Assembly (NCBI GenBank): GCA_029204225.1
Contig: CM055097.1
Coordinates: 31,261,599 to 31,325,598, forward strand
Source: Diphasiastrum complanatum
Taxonomy: Eukaryota > Streptophyta > Lycopodiopsida > Lycopodiales > Lycopodiaceae
Length of the DNA stretch: 64,000 nt
Direction of reading: 5' to 3'
The notes beneath the pieces are model-generated. The model saw only the letters and a list, made by a program, of their open reading frames with translations, did no database searches and had not been told where the DNA came from. How positions within the stretch are numbered: the stretch's first letter is position 1; each line of letters starts with the position of its first letter. The translations under genes were made by a program, and so were the position numbers. Below, piece by piece: positions 26,301 to 38,300 of the stretch.

Positions 26301-29300
26301 CAATCTTGGGCATCGGATACCTGTGCTTTACAGTGATCTTATTCAATCCCCTGTAATCTACACACATCCGGAAACTACCATCCTTTTTTTTAACAATTAA
26401 AATAGGAGAGGCAAAAGGTGAATAACTTGGACGGATGTACCCCAGCTTGAGATACTCCTCCAACATCTTTCTGACTTCCTCTTCCTCTTTTAGGCTCATC
26501 CTATAAGGAGGCCTACATACCGGACTTGCCCCTGGAACGAGCTCAATACGATGATCAACGTTCCGACTAGGCGACAATCCCTCTGGCATGTTACTAATTA
26601 GCACGTGTTTAAACTGCATGCGGATGGACTTCTCCAACTCACTTGCTGGGTCACATCTAGGCTGTAATGCAAATACATGTGCACTAGGGGATGCAAAAGT
26701 AAATGAAGCTTCTTGTGGTTTATTAGTGAGTGTGCTTATCTGATTATTACCAACATAAGAATCAAAACTAGAATCAACATTCACATAACACAACCACAAA
26801 TACTGAATCTCCATTCTCTTTATTTGCATATAGGTAACAAGAGGACCCTCAACAGATGGTCTCTCCCCCTTTAAGACATGAGACATACCCTCATGCCCGA
26901 ACTTATACACATGTGATTTAGAATCTATAGCGGGCTGCTTGACGTCGAATTTCTTCCAAACGGCAAAAGCTTTTCACGAACGGTCAATTAGCAGTAGGTC
27001 GCCCTCCTACTAGGCCCAATCTGAAACACTAACAGCAGAAATCGGAGAAGTTATGTCCAATCCAAAAATCTGACCTGTTTTTTGCTTGGAAACCGACTTT
27101 TTAGTGAAACAGAGGCAAATCTGCTCCAAAACCAGCGTATAATGGCTCTAAAGGATCGCTATGGATACTAGAAACATGCTCCCAAAATCTGATCAGGATC
27201 TGAGAAGGTTCCAGAGAGTTATAAGCGAAAAACCTTCAGGAAAAATGCGCTGGCCCTCCAAAACTATAAAATTTTCTGAAATCTCAGAATTTGCAGCATG
27301 AATCCCTGCTGATCTACAGCGACTACCCACTAGAAATGATCTGAGACAGATCTCCCTCAAATCTGAGCACTATAGACCAAGTTATGGTAAAAAAACCAAG
27401 CTTTTTCTCACTTTCTCTCTCTAGAACGGACGTTTCTCTCTCTAGAACAAGCGTTTCTCTCTCTAGAATGAGACTTGATACCAATTGTCACAAGCCAGTC
27501 TCTCCAAGCTCGTGAATCCTAGAAGCCGGTGTGTAGAATGAACCTCCCAACCATAGGCACCCCCTCCTTGAGTCCTTCTACCTGCTATTCCCGTCACCTG
27601 GCACATGGCATCCACCTGTGGGTGATCACTCCACTTGGCACGCCTAGCCCCTGTGACCTGTGAATACTGAGTGACTCATAGGGTACCACCCTCGTGCCCC
27701 GCCAAAGACCTGTGACCCTCTTGGTCACCTCGACTACTTGCCGGCTAGCATCTCGTCACTGACGGCTAGGGTCCCGACGGTCAAGACACACCGCATCTCT
27801 GACAACTTGTTAGGCGGCCCCACCGGGTCACTGCTCGTGACGCACCGGTCCCAACTTGGGACTGATGTCCTCCTCGGTCACTGGCCCTTGCCAATACTTG
27901 GCCTCAGGCCCTCAGGTGACCGGCCGTGCCAAGGTTATGATAAAGTCGTAACTGGACTCTAATAGCTGCCAGCTGGCAGCGCGAAGGATTTCTCTTCGTT
28001 TGTTTCGTTCTTTTCGTAGTCTTCGTTCTCCACCCCTTTTGCGGTTTGCGGTCCTGGAGGTTTGTTTACGATTCGCGATTGATTCGCGAATCGTTCGTGC
28101 TTCGAGTCAAAGACACATTGACTGTCACGAATTGTTCTCGTTCGACCTTCGTGTCTTGTTCGTGCTGCGACAAAGTTGCAGGAGTTCACCATTTCTGACA
28201 ACCTAAGGGGGGGAAGTTACACTTTTACTCCCTATCCCGGTTGTTTACAGTTTTATGCACAGATGTACTTTTTGTAAAATATAGAAATGGTTAAGTCACC
28301 GGCCTGTGGTGACCTTTGTAAAATAAATGTAAATAAAACTTTTATTAGAACTTTCGAGCCTCTGAGTTGCATGTTGAGCTTTGGTGTCGAGTACTGGGTC
28401 ATTAATTAGGAGTGCTGGACTAACCTCCTAAAAAGTAGGATTTGACTAGTCGATGGGACATGTGTCATATGCTCATTGGGACGCTTTGTCCAGTATATGA
28501 GTGGCACATGTCAAGGTTGTCCGATCAAACATGACACATGTCGCATGCTCACTGGGACATTTGGCCCAGTGTATGAATGACACATGTCAACCTACTTGCT
28601 TGCCTATGTGTCAGGGTGCTGCCAAGTGGCAAGAGTCAACTATGCATGGAATTGGCCATGTGTCGACGTTAGGAAGGAAATAAGAACTTGGCCTGAAGCT
28701 CTTGTACATATCATGTTGAAAGCTTATTGTTACCAAAGAGAATTTGGCTTTCTATAATTCCAACTACACTTCTCAATGCTATCATATTTGAGGAGCCTAA
28801 CATTGACAATTGAAAGTTGCAAGATCTTAAGAAGAGCAGATTTGTAAAACTCTTTGACACAAAAGGAAAAACCTTAAAGTTTTATGATACTTTTCCTTAG
28901 AAATGCTCCTCATAAATTGTTATGAAAAAGATCAAAGAAAAATGATGACATTTAGCAAATAGTAGGCAAAAAGTGATGCATCACGTCTCAATCTGCAACT
29001 AAGAATACTGTATGGACATCAATGGCTCAAAGAGAGAGATATTTTATGTCTTTTGAGTACTTGAAGGTGCATAAAACTGAAAGGTACACTTCAAGCTCAA
29101 ATCATAACAATGTGAGCATAAACATCTCTGAAAAGATTTTAAACTGAGACTCATAAATAAATGAGCTGACAATAACTCTATGACACAGCAAGCCAACAAT
29201 AGAGTTTCATAGATCTGCTCAACTAAATAATATAGAGGTTGCCCAGTAGTATCATGGGGTAGAGATCTGAAGGTCATGATGGTAGCTGAGGTGGCTAATG

Positions 29301-32300
29301 CGAATGTTGTACATTGTGGTAGGTGTTTGTTGTGTATACATCATGGTAGGAGGCAAGTGTGGTGCACTTATACGTATGGCAATGTGTGGTACATGAAGTT
29401 GATGGTAATTGACATTGTAAGGTTGTTGTTTCTAGTCCCATTCACATTCTTATCACTTGATTTTCCAAGCTGGGGTATTTTATCCAACTCAAGCTCATTT
29501 GCTTGCTTGGAGTTTTTGAAATCATTTTTAACCAAAATTTTAACGCTTTTCCTCCAGTTTTTTGCACATTAGTTATGGAGACATTTGCAAAAGGTTCTCC
29601 TCAGGCACCATCATCTTCAAGGCCCATGAATATAGAAGATATGGTGCAGGCAGTTGATTTGCGTCGGCAACAAATTTGTGGACATGAATGCAAAGCAAGA
29701 ATGGGCCAAGCAAGAGCTAAGGGCCATGAATCAATCAATTCAATCCCTTGCGCCCCCAACATGCCCACAAACCGATGGACGTCTCAATTCTACATGCATG
29801 TTTACTATCTAGAATTCATGTTAGGATTATGAGCATACATTTCTCTAATCCTTACAAATCAAACTACAATTTAGATCTTTGATGCCTTCAACAGTGGAAC
29901 AATTAAATCAATCTTATTGCTTGCATCGACATTTGCAAAATAGAGAAGTTTGAATATGGTCCGTCAAATAGTTCTGAAATTGTAAATTGTTGGTCACATT
30001 ATGTTCCAATTCCAAACTTTATAACAGACATGCCTTCATATTTGATTTCAATGAACTATGCTACATATTCCAAATTAAGTAGAAAACAAGTAATGCACAC
30101 TTATCTCTAAAGGATTGGCTGCATAGTGTCACCTGTCCAATTTGCCATTGAGCATTGAATAGAATCAACGGTCTGCCTTGCACTCTTGCTAAAGCTTCAA
30201 CTTTTGACAAAGAGTCTGCTGTGGGAAACAACGCTAATGCTATCTGCATAAATACAAAACATAATTCTCAGCAAGGCTTAAATGCCAACAAAGTTGTATA
30301 GCAACTCTAGGTCTTCTACCAAAAACCTTCATGACATCTCCAAAGATCGTGTACTTATTTTGCCATCAATTATTTTACAATAGTCAAGCATATAATATCA
30401 AAGAAGTATATACTTCTCTCTAAGATAATTCCATAAAATTTAAATTCAAAACATATTCCTAGTCATTGAAAATGAGAGGATTACAAATGCAAAAAAGACT
30501 GTAGAATTTGAACAAGGTGAAACATGGGAAAAGAGGCCTAATTATCAATTATCAACTTGGTATCTCCAAAAAGCAAAGAATAATCCACACATAGATAGGG
30601 GTAAGTACAAGGACATCAATTGCAAATATCGAAATTGGGAATTTAATATCTCCATGTCTCCACCTAAATCTGTTGTGATGAGATCCAAAACCATCCCATG
30701 GTATGTCTAAGACTATGAGGCATGCTTGTGTCAAGATAAAGTGCTAGCATAGAATCACATGTATCTCCTACATTGAGGAAGAGTATGCAATAGAGGGGTA
30801 GCTTGACCTCCAATGGATATGTCCAAAATCTCTTGCTATATAACTTGTCAATGTACCACATGATGTAGGAGTTGCTCCCCTCTAGAAGATTTGAGAAGAT
30901 CTACATATAGTAGAATCCATCAACTCTATGGCTTGTAAGTACCAAGATAGATGATGGTCTCTCTCATGAAGCTCTTTAGTAGATTATGTAAGCACAATCC
31001 TTGGGTATCTCCACCTATCCTCAACTATATCCCCAAATACCATGACTCTCCAAAGGTAGATGATGGATACGAAAATGGCCTCTAGATGTACCAGTGGTAT
31101 TGCAAAACTCTTCCAAGATGAACCCATGAGTTGCCCAATACCACACATGATATCATAGACACATAGAAAACTTAAAATCTAACCTAATTAGATGTAATAA
31201 GCCATAGGCACTACGTCTTTGCCACATACAAGGTTGTCAGCATGGCCAATGTGTCAAACAAGTGACACTTCCACACTATGTATTGCGTCATTAGAAGCAA
31301 AACTTCTCCATGCCAACTATAACAAAGACTGACCCTTTCCTAGATGACTTACAAACATTTGCTTCATGCCAAAGATTGGTCCATTGAAAACCCCAACTGT
31401 GTCTATAAAGAGATACAACAATTGGCTTGCCAATGTAAAAGTCCATCCTCTCGGAAAAGTTCAAGATGTATTGAAAACTATGACCCTAGTCTACTTGATT
31501 TTAACCTCGAGCCCTCTCTCCTAACAGAACCAATGTGATGTAAAAATATGTTTTCATGATCCCTCTTTAGAAGAAGAAGTTGGGTCCACAACATAGTATC
31601 GATACAAGCATATCACTTAACCTCCTTCCAATATCACCATTGTGTCAGATGATTACCTTGAATATATAATCTAAAAAGAATATGAGAAAGTGGAAATCCT
31701 TGTTATACCCAAATGGTGCTGATAATTGTCTATGAAGTACCCTCATGTGTCCTAGAACATCCCACTATGCTCTCATATAATGCCATAGCTGCAAGCATCA
31801 ACTCTAGTGGTATAGTGTCCAGTCCTAAATATAAATGCATAGAAAAGGCTTTCAAGCATGTACATGAATAAATAAGGCTTGTGGCCAATAGCATGAATAC
31901 AAGTAATCAATAACTGAATGTAGATTTGCGAAATCTACATCATATATGGTCCATGCCATTTATGAACCCAATAGCCTTGTATCTTGTAATTCATACCTCT
32001 ACTTGGCTAAGAAAATCATTGCCCCCAATGTAGGCAAGTAAGAAAGAGCAGCATCAAGGAGGAACATGAAGATGAGCAAGAGCACCTTGACAGAAGATAG
32101 TAGCAGTGACAGCATGAGCCTAATCAACAGATAGTGGTGTATGATAGAAAATATCATTGGATTTGTCGCCTATAGCAACTATGTTGTAACAAACTTATGA
32201 AATAACAGCAAGTAGAAAGGGAAACAACTATTAATCATCACAAAAAACAAAATCCCAAGGGGCATCATCCTCAATAGTAGCACATGCACGTAATAGACTA

Positions 32301-35300
32301 ACATGAAAAATATCAAATGCGTGAGTGGCAGGAGAAAGCTCAACACAATTTGTCATAAGACTGAGGCACTCAATGATCTGAAAAGTCCCATAATAGCAAG
32401 GTGTGAGCTTCTCAGCAGAAGCATGACCTATAAAAAGTGATGACAAGCAGAATGGAATCTGAGATAAACATAGTCACCCTCAAAAAGCTCCACATGACGG
32501 TGATGATAATCAACTACAGACTTATACCTCTACTGTATCTATTATACATGCAATAATCTTGTGAGCACAAGAAAGATAAGAAGCAAGGATAACAGGTGCA
32601 TCATCAAGTGGTTTACGAATACTTGGCAGGCAGGCGAATAGCCATGAGCACAAAATGGAGAAACACCCATGCTAGAACTGATAGAGCTATCATTATTTTA
32701 CTTAGCAAGGCATAAATGTTGATCCCAATCATGACCAATAGGAGAAACATAATGGTGTAAATTATCTTCCAATATATGATCAATGACCTTAGAATGGCCA
32801 TTAGCATATGAGTGGTAAGTAGATCCCATAAGTATCTTGACATCCAAGATACACCGGTTTAAAATCCAAAACTAAACTTGGTATCCCAATCAATAAGAAT
32901 GGATCGCAAAAGACCATGTAGATAGAATATCTCTAAAAGAAAAATAAAGCCACACTACTCTGTTGAAATAGTACTTCTAATAAGATCGCAAAAGACCATG
33001 TAGATAAAATATCTTTGAAAGAAAAATAAGGCCACACTACTCTGTTGAAATAGTACTTCTAATAAGAATGAAATGAGCAAACTTAGAAAAACAATTGACC
33101 ACCACCAGGCAGGAGTCATGACCACATTGTGTACGAGGCAAGCCAATGATAAAGTTCATGGAAATATCGGTCCACAATAGGAAAGGTATAGGCCAACTCT
33201 ATAAAAGACGACCAGCTTTCTCGCGAGACACTTGTTGCAAGCACAAAAAGTACAATTGCAGATAAGAAGGATAAGCTCGGACTTCATAGATGGCCAATAA
33301 AAATTCTCCTTGAGATGGGCAAAGGACTTTTGAAACCCAAAATGGCCCCAATTGGAGAAAGATGAGCATTAGAAAAGAGCTAACGACTTACAACAAGGGG
33401 ACTAAGAATACGAAGGGAACCATAATGAAATAGACGGTGGTTGACAACAAAGTATACTTGATGATGGCAAGAAGATAGGAGTGGAGTAGTAACATAAATG
33501 TCATGAAAAGCTGGACAAGTAGTATAGGTGAAGGGCAGGGCATCATACAATTGGTCATAACAAGGCTATACATAAGGACAAGGGAATTAGACAAAGAATC
33601 AGAAATAACATTGCTCTTCCTAGGTTTGTAATGATTATCAAAATTGAAAGAATGAAAAAACTTAAGCGAGAGATATTGGCGATCACTAACATCTTTTTGA
33701 GTGTAAAGGTAGCGTAAGGACTGGCAATCAGTAAAAATATCAAAAGGAACATGATAAAGATAACGACGCCATTTCTTAAATGCAAAAATAATGGCGAGAA
33801 GTTTCTTTTCATGTGTAGAATATCGTTGTTCATAGAAATGGAGATGACTCTACTCGTAGGCAATAACACAACATTGTTGGCATAGCATAGGCCCTTTACC
33901 AAATGGAGATTGCATAATCACCCATGCATCAGTCACAACAATACAACGTCGGTCAAAGTCAAGGAGGCATAGGACACAAATACAATGATAAGTAGAGTCT
34001 TGTCAAAAGCAAGCTAGAATTCAAGGCTCCATACAAAAGAGGCATCCTTCATCAAGAGAGCATGCAAAGGAAAAGACACTGTGGGAAATTGAGAACAAGT
34101 TTTTGGAGGTGAATGGCAAGACCAAGAAACATGCGAAACTCCTAGACATCAGTAGGAACAAGCCAAGCATGAATAACTCAAGTCTATTGAGATCACACAC
34201 CATTAGAAATGAGGAAACCCAAAAGACTTGATTTCAACATTAGTAAAGACGCATTTAGAATGTTTGGCATATAGCTAATCTTCGGTCAGGAGGAGAAAGA
34301 AAGTTCGTAAGTGGGATACATGGTGTTATGTACTTATATTCCTGCCTTAGTGTGAACACGTCATACTTGTAAATTTGTAAATATTAATGGCTCACACCGG
34401 CCTGTGGTGTTTCATAAAAATGAAAATAGCAGGTTTCTGGTAACTTGTTGTCCTGCTTATATTTGGTATAGGGTACTGGGTCTTAATTTAGAGGCTGCTG
34501 GACTGACCTCCTAAAAAGTAGGAGAGTTGACCGGTCAACGGGACACATGTCATATGCTCATTGGGACACTTGGTCCAGTGCATGAGTGACACGGGTCGCG
34601 GACGGTCCTCCTACTCGCTTGCCAATGTGTCGGGGTACTGCCAAGTGGCAAGTGTCGATTGTGCGTGGGGTTCGCCATGTGTCGACGTTAGGAAAGGGTC
34701 AGGGTTAAGTGAGTGCTTGAGGATTGTGTATAAGTGAGCCCAGAGAGATAGGCAATCCTCATCATAATCTATGCAGCAAGTGGCTGGGAGGAGAGTTAGC
34801 AGCAGTGCTCTTATGTGGGATAGTTTGCCATGTACTTTGAAGAGAAATCAATAAAGTGGATATTTCGGAGCCTACTTTGGTGTGCTTTGAGTTGTATTCA
34901 AATAGCTTTGTAATACATGGGCTATCAAAGTAGTTCCTTTCCAGGATTGTGTGGGGATTGGCATCACTTTCGTTTGCAGTTAGGGTTTATTGGATGCTAG
35001 GTGGGTCAGTGCCCTCCTACATGAGATTTTCTGAGCATTTTGAGAGCCCTGAAGCTTATAGATTGCAGCCCTATGGTGGATTGCTGGTCCTTGGGCAGCC
35101 TTTGAGCATCTACTGTTGTTTAGCCTGCTTTTTCTCTATGCTTTTGTAAAAATCAGCCTTGCTTAGTTTTGTAAAAGTGTTTGTAACTTTTTCAATTCTC
35201 AGTATTTTTCGAATCTGACAGTTGCTATAGTCTTCTGGTGGTAGGTCGTTGGTGGGGTAGTGCCTATCAGATTCCTATTCTGTTATTTCCTCTTGTTTTC

Positions 35301-38300
35301 AAAGATTGTCAGTTTCAAACCCTTGTTTGCTGGTTTTTCAAGAAAAAGAGTTCGTGGGTTGCCAGATTTCGACTGTAAAGGATCTATTCTATCCAGTTCT
35401 TTTAGGAATTCAAGGTAGTCCCTCTGTGTAGCTTGTTTGTGCTTTGTTTCAAGTGCTTTAGTTGCTGGTTTTTTGCATAATTTCGCAAGTTGCTCTGTGT
35501 TTCCTGGCTAGTACTAGTGAGAGTAGCATCTGGCAGGTGCAAGACAATACTTCAGCTAACCTGGACCGTGAAATTAAGAGTGAGTTTGCAGATGTGTTTA
35601 TTGATGATTTGCCATCTGCATTACCGCCTAATAGAAATGTTGAACATAAGTTTGAGCTTATTCCCGGATCCTGTCCTGTATATAGACCACCTTATAGAAT
35701 GAGTTTGAGAGAGGAAGAGGAGGTTAGGAAGATGCTAGAGGACTATCTTGCACATGGGCAGATTAGGCCTAGCTTCTCACCTCTTGCCTCGCCGATCATT
35801 CTAGTAAAAAAGAAGGACGTATCTTGGCATATGTGTGTGAGGCCTTAATAAGATTACTATTACGCATCGATATCCTATGCCGCGTATTGATGATTTGCTT
35901 GATGCTCTTCATGGTGCCACTATATTTAGTAGGATAGACTTGAAGAGTGGGTATCATCAGGTTAGAGTTCGTGAAGAGGATGTTCAGTGTAATCGGGAGG
36001 CATGCAATACTAGAGTATGTACCATGCTTTCTAAAAGAGAGATAGATGTTCTATCAAACAACTTAACAAGCTTTGAGTTGATAAAAGAAGTACTGTTTAG
36101 CGAGCTAATACAATGAGATTAGAGAAATGGAGAATGTGTTCGCCGAGAAATTTAAAATTAGCGAGAGCAATCAACATATCTTGTTCCAAATCTTTCACCA
36201 CTGATTCTTTGGACATGAAAATGCAAAAATAAGGATAGTTGATTTTGAGAAGAAGGAACTTTGATATAGCTAGAATCATGAAACAAAGCTCAAGTTAATA
36301 TACAGGCTTGGCACTCACTTTACATGCCCAATATTTTCCAGTGCCTTAAGCTCAGATTCTCTTCAACCTGACAAAAAACTAACAGAATACACACTATAGC
36401 AGTTTCGGGCAAGCCAAGGAATAGCTCAAATAGGCCTTTGTTCTAACTTGATGCCCCTAAACCTTCCAGCCTGTGATTCCACTAATAACTTCATGCAAAA
36501 GAAGTTCTAAGAACATCAGCTTATTCTCTCCTACCAGAAGTAGTAAGGACTTGCTGGCTATTCTGATATACATGTGTCATGTATACCTATTCCCTTTCAC
36601 ATTCTCAAATTGCAGAAAAGGAGATCTGAAAACTTGCGGTATGAATCAGCATAAGAAAAGCATCAACTTACATCATCATTTTCCCAAACTCCAACTGCAT
36701 CCCCCTCATCAACAATGTACTTCTGAAAAGTGATTTCTTCAGTGGGATCTCTCTTAGTAAGACCAGTAAGCATTAGGTTCACCATCGGAACAGCAGCTTT
36801 GAATTGTTGTTGAATTCCTCCCTAATAGCACACGCACCGATAGTATCACTTCCAATTCAGCACCCATCAGAAAATCTACCAAAAATCAACATGAATGTTT
36901 GCGTAGGTAGATGGTCACTCCTGTACAATCACACCAAAGTGATACAACACTTCCAAGAATGCAGTCAAACCGGCCAGTCATCAAGATCAGTCGCCCCAAT
37001 CAATGGAAGAGGCAGCTCCAACTGCAAACGCCCTTTTCCATTTTTGATAGCTTGACGACAAGCAAAGCGGGCCTGAGATCATAGTAGAGGTAATATTAAC
37101 ACAGAGACCGAGGAAAAACAAGGACTGGAGCAGTTTTTTTTTTTAACTACAAAATAGAAACTGTAACTTGTTTGCCATCATCTACGAGAAAGGGAAAATA
37201 CTTATGTCATGTGATTTATGGCTAGAACTGTTTGTTTGACATAAGATTTTAAAATTATGCTTTGTATATAATCATAGTTGCAGCAAATCGTGATTCACTG
37301 GGTTTCACGATTCGCGATTCGCTGCAGCGAATCGCCCAAAAAAAAAAATTCTTCACCCAAAAAATTTTGGGACCTGAAATGTACTGGCATTGAACCTATA
37401 ATATACTGAAATTGAACCTGAAACTACAAGAAACACAACTTATAGGTCCAATTCAGTATATTATATAGTACACAGATGAACTGGAGAACTCTAAGCATTG
37501 GGTTGGATTTTCAAGTACTTCAAAGAGACAATGAAATACCAGCTTTTGTTTCAATACTTGAGGAGAGTCAAAACTGTATATCACTGTCCCAACATGTTGA
37601 CTGCACAGAAGGTCAAAGTTTTTCAAAATTCACTGTTGTTTTACCAGAGAGACGGTAGAAGGTGGACATTGTCAAGAATTTGGGCCTCAGGGCCACGCAC
37701 ACATGTACCCACGCAAGCCGCGTACTGGTATCCCAACGCCAGTCGCCTAGCCACCCGCTATCCGTCTAACCCCCAAAAGTGCTGGTACCAGGGGATAGAG
37801 AATGACACCATAGAAATTCTGACCAAAGGACTGAGTGAATAAAAGTTTAAATAGGAGCTGCAACGTTTAAGGATGTTTCTTGAGTGGGAGCATTGGAGGT
37901 GACAATCAACATCCTTATAATGCCAAATATTTCCATAACGCGACTAGTTGTAGGAAGTGGGTAAATCACTTAATCAGTTAGACAGTAAACTAAGATGAAT
38001 CTGTATTTGTTGGCAGCAAATAGCACCATAAGCATCTATATTCAGACCAAGCCCACATCAGTTAGACAGCAATTTTTGTCACATTGTGACATGTGTTGCT
38101 CTGATATCAGTCCACCGTTATATATAGCCTTCCAATCGCTACTATTGTCATTTTTCTCTTCTCTGATTCTTCTTCTTGATTTAGGCACTTCTAAGCCTGC
38201 TAATTTCAGCTCGTATTGTATACAGTTTACAGCCTACCTCTGATTGTCCATCACCTTCAATATGATTTTGTCACCTAGTTAATAACATTACGTGAAAGAT

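Larger units (their letters stand above)
23308..27964 (-). mobile_element. Gypsy C, chromodomain (chromovirus) element, nested
   Basis: LTRs at 23308-23783 and 27486-27964 with TG start; the left copy ends CA, the right copy TA. It is flanked by GCGGC (23303-23307) and GCTGC (27965-27969), a 5-bp duplication with one change. The unsplit Copia B 3' LTR gives the empty site (CCTGC between CCGTTGA and CAGCTGG). Pol order on the minus strand: RT, RNase H, integrase, chromodomain. Gag and nearly all of the protease are missing, so the element is non-autonomous although its LTRs are nearly identical. Confidence 0.9.
17918..28200 (-). mobile_element. Copia B, whole element (carries nested Gypsy C)
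   Basis: Order on the minus strand: 5' LTR (28200-27965, then 23307-22734), primer site, gag, protease, integrase, RT, RNase H, purine tract, 3' LTR (18661-17918). The 5' LTR is split by Gypsy C. The 3' LTR lacks about 65 bp at its far end, so no target-site duplication can be read. By eye the two LTRs differ at about 5% of sites. Confidence 0.88.

Noticed and set aside
36097-36279. Possible extra host exon between exons 3 and 4 (minus frame with [17 protein letters not shown])
   Set aside because: Exon 3 joins exon 4 in phase with continuous family motifs; adding this block would interrupt the domain, and it lacks clean splice borders.
37660-37840. GC-richer block in intron 1 with CCACGC/CCCACGC words
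   Set aside because: No boundaries, boxes or coding sense; could not be tied to any feature.
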